Shown: positions 1 to 5,957 of the stretch, one piece after another
Layout: every line of letters begins with the position of its first letter
How positions within the stretch are numbered: the first letter of the stretch is position 1
Assembly (NCBI GenBank): GCA_937910265.1
Contig: CALEPD010000010.1
Location: 1 to 6,407 of the forward strand
From: an uncultured Bacteroidales bacterium
Lineage (GTDB): Bacteria; Bacteroidota; Bacteroidia; Bacteroidales; P3
Length of the DNA: 6,407 nt
Reading direction: 5' to 3'
Translations under genes and position numbers: made by a program
The notes under the pieces: model-generated
The model's input: only the letters and a program-made list of their open reading frames with translations
What the model was told of the DNA's origin: nothing
Databases searched by the model: none

Positions 1-39
1 CTAGCGTTCATCCTGAGCCAGGATCAAACTCTTCATTGT
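1..39 (-). rRNA. rrs: 16S ribosomal RNA, 5' end only (truncated by window edge)
   Basis: On the minus strand the first 39 bases read as the universal 5' start of small-subunit rRNA: ACAATGAAGAGTTTGATCCT followed by GGCTCAGGATGAACGCTAG. This includes the site of the common 27F primer. GATCCTGGCTCAGGATGAAC is the form found in Bacteroidetes. The mature 5' end is placed near position 39 by analogy with E. coli 16S rRNA, so it could be off by a few bases. The rest of the gene lies beyond the left edge. The promoter and leader are visible upstream (positions 40-221). Confidence 0.96.
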
Positions 40-187
40 AAGAATTCTTTATTTTACCTTTGACTCGTCTGTATCTCCGGTATCCCTCGGGACACCTTCG
101 ACACACGCTATCTCATAGTCTCAAATTATCAATGTACTCTCGCTTCCATAACCACTCCGCTCACGTCTCTCGTTTCCCTGAAAGCGG
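40..187 (-). other. rRNA operon leader (external transcribed spacer)
   Basis: This stretch lies between the predicted rRNA transcription start (about 184-187) and the mature 16S end. It has no credible gene. Minus-strand RNA can form a 7-bp hairpin at 79-96 (GGUGUCC, loop CGAG, GGAUACC, with one G-U pair). A perfect 10-base palindrome, AAGAATTCTT, sits at 40-49 directly before the 16S start. Such leaders normally pair with the spacer after 16S and are removed by RNase processing; the partner strand is outside the window, so this cannot be checked here. I found no clear boxA-like antitermination sequence. Confidence 0.7.
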
Positions 188-190
188 ATG

Positions 191-221
191 CAAAGATACG
201 ACGTTTTTTCATTCCGGCAAA
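191..221 (-). promoter_or_regulatory. Bacteroidetes-type rRNA promoter (-33 TTTG, -7 TATCTTTG)
   Basis: On the minus strand, TTTG at 218-221 is followed by exactly 19 bases and then TATCTTTG at 191-198. This matches the known Bacteroidetes primary sigma consensus (TTTG near -33, TAnnTTTG near -7) with the expected spacing. Transcription should start about 4 to 7 bases further on, near 184-187, and run left through the leader into 16S. It is the only such paired match I found in the folA-16S gap, and its position directly upstream of an rRNA operon makes it convincing. Confidence 0.9.
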
Positions 222-248
222 ATTATTTTTCATTTTTTCTCAAAAAAA
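222..248 (-). promoter_or_regulatory. A/T-rich UP-like region upstream of the rRNA promoter
   Basis: Directly upstream of the -33 element the minus strand carries A-tracts at 226-230 and 233-238, and a T-run at 242-248, with almost no G or C. In many bacteria A/T-rich DNA at this position on rRNA promoters binds the RNA polymerase alpha C-terminal domain and raises output. That role is inferred from position and composition only. The whole surrounding intergenic region is A/T-rich, so specificity is uncertain. Confidence 0.45.
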
Positions 249-304
249 CATCCAAACCGCTATTTTTCAGCACTAAAAATTTTTTGTAGGAAGAATCTGT
301 ATTC

Positions 305-342
305 AAAAAAAGCGCCCCAACTTGTCATATGGGACGCTTTTT
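305..342 (-). terminator. Rho-independent terminator after folA
   Basis: Arms 307-318 and 331-342 pair over 12 bp. Read on the minus strand the stem is AAAAAGCGUCCC with GGGGCGCUUUUU, containing one U-G wobble, around a 12-base loop. The T-run of the minus strand continues to 305 (seven T in total). The wobble pair forms only in minus-strand RNA; plus-strand RNA would have an A-C mismatch, which supports the minus orientation. It lies 72 bases after the folA stop and before the rRNA promoter, so it separates the folA operon from the co-directional rRNA operon. Confidence 0.88.
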
Positions 343-413
343 GAGTGTGTTTTTCTGATTGCTTTACAATATATTTTTGCAACAAACAATATAACACATT
401 GTATTTCTATTAC
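343..413 (-). other. 3' untranslated stretch between folA and its terminator
   Basis: Very A/T-rich sequence between the folA stop codon and the terminator hairpin. I see no gene, promoter pair or strong secondary structure in it. A weak separated inverted repeat (TTACAATA at 363-370, TATTGTAA at 415-422) is not convincing given the base composition. Confidence 0.5.
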
Positions 414-917
414 TTATTGTAATTTTCTAATATAATCGATGTATGTGTATTCCAATTGTGACGAGGGGTCGAACTTGCGTTCAGACTCTTTTTCTACTAT
501 AAAATGCTCGTTGTTGATGGCGGGGAAAAAGACATCGGCATCGAAATCTTTATGCACCAACGTAACATACAAACGATTGGCATGAGGAAGGAACTGATTG
601 TACACAGTTCCGCCTCCAATGACAAAGCATTCGCCATCATCTTTAACCATATCGAGCACCTGCTGCACCGAATGTGCCAACTCGGCTCCTTGGCACTGAA
701 AATCGGGGTTGCCTGTCAAAACGATATTACGGCGGTTGGGGAGCGGACGCCTGGGCAGCGACATATAGGTTTTGCTACCCATGATTACGGTATGGGAGGA
801 GGTTATTGCCTTAAAGCGTTTCAGGTCGTCGGAGATGTGCCATAGAAGATCGTTATTCTTACCTATTGCATAATTTTGAGCAATAGCGACTATAATTGAT
901 ATATCAGGTTGTTCCAT
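414..917 (-). CDS. folA: Dihydrofolate reductase
   Basis: A complete 167-residue protein that reduces 7,8-dihydrofolate to tetrahydrofolate with NADPH in the cytoplasm, supplying one-carbon carriers for thymidylate, purine and methionine synthesis. Length is normal for bacterial chromosomal DHFR (about 160-170). Visible motifs are AIGKNNDLLWHISDDLKRF (residues 17-35), in which D31 aligns with the substrate-binding Asp27 of E. coli; MGSKTYMSLPRRPLPNRRN (46-64), the NADPH-binding helix and loop; and VIGGGTVY (99-106), the cofactor glycine loop. Leu replaces the usual Pro before the active-site Trp (LLWH), which I recall as common in Bacteroidetes. The ATG start at 917 gives a five-residue tail before the first strand and is the only sensible start. 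It is the last gene of the minus-strand run, 34 bases after hydF, with a terminator behind it. No thymidylate synthase gene, a frequent partner, is in the window. Confidence 0.96.
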   Translation of the reverse strand: MEQPDISIIVAIAQNYAIGKNNDLLWHISDDLKRFKAITSSHTVIMGSKTYMSLPRRPLPNRRNIVLTGNPDFQCQGAELAHSVQQVLDMVKDDGECFVIGGGTVYNQFLPHANRLYVTLVHKDFDADVFFPAINNEHFIVEKESERKFDPSSQLEYTYIDYIRKLQ

Positions 918-951
918 ACACTATATATAATAAGGGAATACTCAATCAATA

Positions 952-2160
952 CTAATTAATGGTATTTTGAAATATTTTCATCGAACGGTCGAATATACCC
1001 GTCACATAAGCGATTGCAAGTCCATAATTCGACACTGGGACATTGGCTTCGAGCGCGGGTGCCAAACGTGATGCTATTTGCTTGGCCGTAACGACGCACC
1101 CTCCACATTGAATAACCAATGCATAATCGGAAATCGGTTTGCTTGAGGAATTAAGGCCCGGAACCACTTCGAAATCCAATTGCTTGTTCGTAAATGCCGA
1201 AATCATTTTCGGGATCTTCACTCTTCCGATATCCTCGCAGGTAACACTATGTGTGCAGGATTCGATCAATAATACGGAATCGCCATCCTTAAGCTCTGAA
1301 ATGGCTGGTGTGCCTTTAACATAGCTCTCGAATAGGCCCTTCGCTCGTGCGAGAACTACGCTAAAACTTGTCAAAAAGACCTCGTCGGGCACGATATTTG
1401 CCACGAGAGGAAACACCTGGCTGTCGGTGACAACCAAACGTGGTGGTTGTTTAAGTTCATTTAAAGTGGCCTGCAATTCTGATTCGCGACAAACCACAGC
1501 CTTGGCATTATTGTCAAGAATATCGCGAATAACCTGAACCTGAGGAAGAATCAGACGACCTTCCGGGGCGGAGGAATCAATCGGAGTAACCAAAACCACT
1601 GTATCACCGGCGGAGACGACATCGCCCAAAAGCGATTTTCGGATATATGCCGCTTCAGGCATGTTTTCGCGGATTACGGTTATCAAACTTTCGCGATGTT
1701 GCTCATTCTTGACAGACAATATAAACACCTTTGTCTCAAAGTCGCGCTCAATATGCTGCAACAGTTCGGGTTCGGGTGAGAATCTATCAGCCTGTGAATA
1801 TATAAGGATGAAAGGAATGTTCTTTTTACGGCAACTCTCGACAAGTGAGACTTCTTCGGCATCGAACTTATTGTTTGTGAAAAGGATTAAGGCCAGATCG
1901 ACCCTATCCAACATTTCCAGACTTTTTTCAATGCGACGTCGCCCTACAGCGCCTTCGTCATCGATTCCAGCGGTGTCAATCCAGACGACAGGGCCAACGC
2001 CCACTATTTCCATGGTTTTCTTCACGGGATCGGTGGTTGTTCCCGGCATATCCGAAACGATAGCGACATTTTGTCCCGTAAGATAATTCACCAAGGAACT
2101 TTTACCATAGTTGCGTCGTCCAAATATACCGACATGCGGCTTTAATTCATTTCCTTTCAT
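952..2160 (-). CDS. hydF: [FeFe] hydrogenase H-cluster maturation GTPase HydF
   Basis: A 402-residue scaffold protein on which the radical-SAM enzymes HydE and HydG build the two-iron subcluster that HydF then delivers to apo-hydrogenase HydA. The order is an N-terminal GTPase domain (about 1-165), a middle dimerisation domain (about 170-265) and a C-terminal [4Fe-4S]-binding domain. GTPase motifs are GRRNYGKSS (14-22, P-loop), PGTTTDP (39-45, switch I) and DTAG (62-65). The cluster motif CxH...CxxC is present as C302, H304, C352 and C355, with 46 residues between H304 and Q351, the spacing expected for HydF. Two oddities: the G4 motif is SQAD (122-125) rather than NKxD, and Q351 replaces the His of the family's HCxxC. 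Length is normal. The ATG start lies 13 bases after the murF-alr stop. No hydE, hydG or hydrogenase gene is in the window, so they must lie elsewhere if the pathway works. Confidence 0.95.
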   Translation of the reverse strand: MKGNELKPHVGIFGRRNYGKSSLVNYLTGQNVAIVSDMPGTTTDPVKKTMEIVGVGPVVWIDTAGIDDEGAVGRRRIEKSLEMLDRVDLALILFTNNKFDAEEVSLVESCRKKNIPFILIYSQADRFSPEPELLQHIERDFETKVFILSVKNEQHRESLITVIRENMPEAAYIRKSLLGDVVSAGDTVVLVTPIDSSAPEGRLILPQVQVIRDILDNNAKAVVCRESELQATLNELKQPPRLVVTDSQVFPLVANIVPDEVFLTSFSVVLARAKGLFESYVKGTPAISELKDGDSVLLIESCTHSVTCEDIGRVKIPKMISAFTNKQLDFEVVPGLNSSSKPISDYALVIQCGGCVVTAKQIASRLAPALEANVPVSNYGLAIAYVTGIFDRSMKIFQNTIN

Positions 2161-2173
2161 AACAACATATTAT

Positions 2174-4669
2174 TCATTCTTGATAATAGACTCTCTTAAC
2201 GCGAGGCGAGACAGATGTCAGTATTTCGTAGGGGATGGTGCCCGCTGCAGAAGAGATTTGCTGAAGCAAATGGGCATCTCCAAAAATAACGACCTCATCG
2301 GTTTCGGAACACTGTATATCGGTAACATCGACAAAACACATGTCCATACAGATGCTTCCTATGATTGGGGCCAATGAATCGCCAATCACCACTTTTCCGT
2401 TACAGTCGCCCAAGTGACGTGTCAGTCCATCGGCATAACCTATAGGGAGTATCGCTATGCGTGATGGCCGACTGGCGACCCAACGACGGCCATATCCCAC
2501 GGAGTCGCCTGCGGGGATGTTTTTTATTTGGGATATTTTTGTCTTGAGCCGACTAACCGGCGTCAGTTTGTCTTGAACCTCGGGCTGGGAAGATATACCA
2601 TACATGCCAATACCCAACCTGACCATATCAAATTGATGGTCAGGGAATCGGATGATGCCCGCTGAGTTGAGGATATGGCACAAGATATCCGATTTCCCCA
2701 AGTGGTGTTTAAGCTGAGTGCTCAACAAGTTGAACTTTTCGATCTGCCCAAGGGTGAAAGCATCCATTTCTGGCTCATCGGAGCAGGCAAGGTGAGAAAA
2801 CACCGACTTTACATCCAAGACATTATACTTTTTCAGTTTTTCGACCAACAGGGGCAAATCATTATCCATAAAGCCCAATCGATGCATGCCCGTGTCAAAT
2901 TCGATATGCACCGGGATGGATTTACGGTGTTGACTCAAGAGCCGGACATTTTCCATAAAAACATCCAAAATCCTGAAACTGTAGATATCGGGCTCCAAAT
3001 CGTATTTGATGATATCTTCAAAACTGCCGCTTTCGGGGTTCATCACCATGATTGGCAATGTTATTCCGTTTCGTCTCAACTCGACACCTTCATCACAGTA
3101 GGCGACAGTCAAATAGTCGACGTTGTTATACTGTAAGGCATTGGCAATTTCGAAGGTACCAGCGCCATAAGAGGCGGCCTTGACCATAGCCATAAGTTTG
3201 GTAGAAGGTTTGATAAGAGAGCGATAGTAATTCAAATTCTTAACCATGGCGTCGAGATTGACCTCCATGATTGTTTCGTGCGACTTGTATTGGAGTAGTT
3301 TTGCGATGTCCTCGAAATGAAAGACACGCGCCCCTTTGATCAGAATTGTCTCATTTTGGAAATTGGAGAAGGGGTGTGTTGAGAGAAAGTCCTCGGTTGA
3401 GGGGTAGAAATATGTTTCGAATTCGGCAAACAGGCTCGCATTGCGGCACAAGGCCTCCCCTATTCCAATGAATTTGCTGATGCTGCGTTGCCGTATCAAT
3501 GATGCCACCTGCGCATATAGATCAGCCTCGGGGACACCCGATTGCAAAAAATCGCTCATTATGAGTGTTTTCTTTGAATGTTGCTTTTCGTAATGGACAA
3601 AATCGAGTGCGATATTAAGAGAGTTTATATCGAGGCTATATCCATCGTTTACCAGCAACGAGTTGTTGACGCCTTCGTTCAACTCCATACGCATTGCAAC
3701 CGAGACCAACCCTTTTGCACGGGCGCACAGAACCTCGGGGTCGTAACCGAGATAGAGCAGCAGAGAGACACAATGCATCACATTCTCGGCCGAGGCACGG
3801 TCGACAAAAGGTATTACAAGTTCGAAATCCTTATCTCGGAAATGAACGCCCAAATATGTGGAGTATTCCTCGACCTTGGTATATCGAAGACAAACATCGT
3901 TGTAATCAGCAGCACCCCAGGTGAACCTGTTCACTGACTTGAACACTTCAGTTTGGGCTATTGCATTGTGAATATCGTTGTGGTCGGCGCAATAAATCAA
4001 TGTCTGGCAATGGGTGAACAGCAACAGTTTTTCGGTTATCTTATGATAACGGGAAAGGAAGTTCTCGTCATGCGAATGGCCTACGTTTGTAAAAATACCT
4101 ATTGTCGGCTTTATAACATTTTTCACAGACTCCATCTCACCAGCCTCAGAAATGCCGGCTTCGAACACAGCCAACTCGTCGGCTTCATCAATCATCCACA
4201 CTGACAAGGGAACGCCAATTTGAGAATTGTAGCTTTTGGGGCTAGATACAACACGTTTGTCGGACGCTATGAGTTGGACTATCCAATCCTTGACTATGGT
4301 TTTTCCGTTGCTGCCCGTAATGCCCACAACGGGGATATTGAATTGAGAACGATGGAATGCCGCCATTGCCTGAAGTTCGCGCACAACATTTTTCACCCAC
4401 CAGAAATTGGCCTCACGGAACTCACTCATCCACCAGCAGTTTTCCTTGTCGTTGTCAGCAGGCAGTACGAAATTGCGAACGCCTTTCTTGTATAACGCCT
4501 GAACATAATTACATCCGGTATTACGTTTGGTTGGTATAGCAAAAAAGATTGTACCCGACACTTCGCCCAGCTTGCGACTGTCGGTGAGTAATTTCGTAAC
4601 CAAAGCCTTTTCGTTGACAAGATACTGGTCGTTGCACTTTATTATTGATGATACTTCAAAAGCTCTCAT
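2174..4669 (-). CDS. murF-alr: Bifunctional MurF ligase / alanine racemase fusion
   Basis: An 831-residue fusion of two cytoplasmic peptidoglycan enzymes. Residues about 1-455 are MurF, which uses ATP to add D-Ala-D-Ala to UDP-MurNAc-tripeptide: LTDSRKL (28-34), P-loop GITGSNGKT (116-124), FEAGISEAGEM (169-179), NVGHSHDENF (195-204), NDGYSLDINS (341-350) and the end motif ILIKGAR (442-448). Residues about 467-831 are alanine racemase, which converts L-Ala to D-Ala with PLP: K497 in MAMVKAASYG (493-502) should hold PLP, Y726 in SVGYGRRW (723-730) should be the second catalytic base, and LPIGYADG (741-748), GSICMDM (771-777) and the end SPRVKRVYYQE follow the family. Both halves look intact. 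This fusion is known across Bacteroidetes and is usually annotated under this name. The ATG overlaps the stop of the upstream DUF2851 gene by four bases (ATGA), suggesting translational coupling; hydF follows after 13 bases. Confidence 0.95.
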   Translation of the reverse strand: MRAFEVSSIIKCNDQYLVNEKALVTKLLTDSRKLGEVSGTIFFAIPTKRNTGCNYVQALYKKGVRNFVLPADNDKENCWWMSEFREANFWWVKNVVRELQAMAAFHRSQFNIPVVGITGSNGKTIVKDWIVQLIASDKRVVSSPKSYNSQIGVPLSVWMIDEADELAVFEAGISEAGEMESVKNVIKPTIGIFTNVGHSHDENFLSRYHKITEKLLLFTHCQTLIYCADHNDIHNAIAQTEVFKSVNRFTWGAADYNDVCLRYTKVEEYSTYLGVHFRDKDFELVIPFVDRASAENVMHCVSLLLYLGYDPEVLCARAKGLVSVAMRMELNEGVNNSLLVNDGYSLDINSLNIALDFVHYEKQHSKKTLIMSDFLQSGVPEADLYAQVASLIRQRSISKFIGIGEALCRNASLFAEFETYFYPSTEDFLSTHPFSNFQNETILIKGARVFHFEDIAKLLQYKSHETIMEVNLDAMVKNLNYYRSLIKPSTKLMAMVKAASYGAGTFEIANALQYNNVDYLTVAYCDEGVELRRNGITLPIMVMNPESGSFEDIIKYDLEPDIYSFRILDVFMENVRLLSQHRKSIPVHIEFDTGMHRLGFMDNDLPLLVEKLKKYNVLDVKSVFSHLACSDEPEMDAFTLGQIEKFNLLSTQLKHHLGKSDILCHILNSAGIIRFPDHQFDMVRLGIGMYGISSQPEVQDKLTPVSRLKTKISQIKNIPAGDSVGYGRRWVASRPSRIAILPIGYADGLTRHLGDCNGKVVIGDSLAPIIGSICMDMCFVDVTDIQCSETDEVVIFGDAHLLQQISSAAGTIPYEILTSVSPRVKRVYYQE

Positions 4670-5946
4670 AACTTATTCTTCAAATAATTATAGCCAATGC
4701 GGCAGTCGAGGCACTTTTTGCCGGTACAATATTCGTTGTACAATTGCAAAAGTGCCTGTGTCCTCGCGGCGTCGGGTGTTGGTACAGATAAATCCTCCCA
4801 AAGTTTCACTATGCTATTTTTCTCAGGCTCGAGGTGGTACAATATATCTATGGCCATATCCATGTATTGCTGCATTGAACGACTCTTGCCGTACTCGAAC
4901 AAAATGGGGACCCATGCATTTATTATTATCGATGACGCCAAATCTTTGCCTAAATGTTTTCGGCATGGTGTGGACTTGACATCGAAACGGTAATGGTTGC
5001 GCCAGTAGTCGGATGCATCAAGATCGAGCATTGAGAACAATTGGTCGGCACTACCGGCATTGATCAATGACGAGAATAAATGAGGTGTTTTTGAAACCAA
5101 CTGAGCGAACTGACTGATACGGATGGTGGGGAAACTGTTGGGGCGGATGCGGAAAAATTTCCATTGAGACGCATCCATGCCCGGAAGATTAAACCCAGAT
5201 TTCAGTGAATTGTAATCCACCTTAAGGCTTTCGGGATAATCATCTTCGAAAGTGGCATCCAAGAACCCTGCCTGGCCCATCAACAAAGCCTCGATTCGTT
5301 GGGGATTGTCGCGCCATCGAGCCAACAATGGCAAATTCATAGATTTAGCCAATTGCTCGAAAGGAATTGCATTAACCTTTCCTCCGAAATAATGGGCAGT
5401 GAACCAGAATGCGGTCAATTCCCAATCGCCGCAAGTGCTTTCCAAAACCCTTCTGACATCAAGTGTTTTCCGTTCGACCCTCTCGACAGCAAGACGGTCG
5501 CAATAGGAATTCAGAAAGAACGATGGAATATGCCGGATATAGTCGGCACATGCTATCGGCATGCGTTTGGGTGGGTTTATCAAAGAATCGTAGCTATTCC
5601 ACAAAGAATCCGGGATAATATCCTTCAATTCAACAACTGGAAGTTTCCTTCCATCCTGCAACACCACATCCTTGTCGTGTTCGTATACAACATGCAGCAC
5701 GACATTGTGATATTGTTTATCGGTTGAATGGCCATGCTGGAGCCAATCAGAGGATTTCACATGAACCTCGATTGTTCCCGCCCACTTAATATCGCCTATA
5801 AACAATAGCGCATTATAGAAATCGGGGCCTGCATCGGTATTAAAATCGCCGGGGCATACTACACGTACCGACTCGGAATCGGTGGTTTTCAAGTCTCCAG
5901 CAAGGAGTTGAAATCGCCATACATATTGTAGAAATGCCTCAGTCAC
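4666..5946 (-). CDS. DUF2851 family protein of unknown function
   Basis: I recognise the DUF2851 family, conserved in Bacteroidetes, with no established function. From the GTG at 5946 the protein has 426 residues and begins MTEAFLQYVWRFQLL, which resembles the start I remember for the family; a TTG at 5961, overlapping the dnaJ stop, would add five residues. The N-terminal third has a polar block that looks catalytic: DAGPDF (38-43), EVHVK (60-64), SDW (66-68), HGH (71-73), VVLHVV (82-87). Later come FGG (187-189), GQAGF (224-228) and RPNSFPTIRISQFAQ (268-282). The C-terminus has C407-x4-C412-x2-C415, and further cysteines occur at 133 and 328. The pattern D/PD...ExH plus a cysteine cluster could mean a metal-dependent, perhaps nuclease-like enzyme, but this is inference. 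No signal peptide or membrane segment is evident, so it is probably cytoplasmic. It lies between dnaJ and murF-alr with no room for its own promoter. Confidence 0.88.
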   Translation of the reverse strand: MTEAFLQYVWRFQLLAGDLKTTDSESVRVVCPGDFNTDAGPDFYNALLFIGDIKWAGTIEVHVKSSDWLQHGHSTDKQYHNVVLHVVYEHDKDVVLQDGRKLPVVELKDIIPDSLWNSYDSLINPPKRMPIACADYIRHIPSFFLNSYCDRLAVERVERKTLDVRRVLESTCGDWELTAFWFTAHYFGGKVNAIPFEQLAKSMNLPLLARWRDNPQRIEALLMGQAGFLDATFEDDYPESLKVDYNSLKSGFNLPGMDASQWKFFRIRPNSFPTIRISQFAQLVSKTPHLFSSLINAGSADQLFSMLDLDASDYWRNHYRFDVKSTPCRKHLGKDLASSIIINAWVPILFEYGKSRSMQQYMDMAIDILYHLEPEKNSIVKLWEDLSVPTPDAARTQALLQLYNEYCTGKKCLDCRIGYNYLKNKL

Positions 5947-5957
5947 ATTAGCAAATA

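Noticed and set aside
156..188. Six-base inverted repeat (TCCGCT / AGCGGA) near the rRNA transcription start
   Set aside because: One arm straddles the predicted start point, so it may not even be fully transcribed; too short to claim as an operator.
60..344. 94-codon open frame on the plus strand across the rRNA leader, promoter and terminator
   Set aside because: It runs antisense through clear regulatory elements, its composition follows A/T-rich spacer DNA, and it resembles no family I know. Frames like this beside rRNA genes are a known annotation artefact.
363..422. Separated inverted repeat TTACAATA / TATTGTAA around the folA stop
   Set aside because: Eight A/T-rich bases with a gap of more than 40 in a very A/T-rich region; expected by chance.
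918..951. Possible separate promoter for folA in the 34-base gap after hydF
   Set aside because: The gap is A/T-rich but contains no TAnnTTTG element, and it is too short to hold a -33/-7 pair plus start.
2675..3136. 153-codon plus-strand open frame
   Set aside because: Lies wholly antisense within the alanine racemase half of murF-alr, whose motifs are intact; no recognisable domain.
4527..4979. 150-codon plus-strand open frame across the murF-alr / DUF2851 junction
   Set aside because: Antisense to two well-supported genes, with no recognisable protein features.
5299..5727. 142-codon plus-strand open frame
   Set aside because: Antisense shadow of the DUF2851 gene; no start context or family resemblance.
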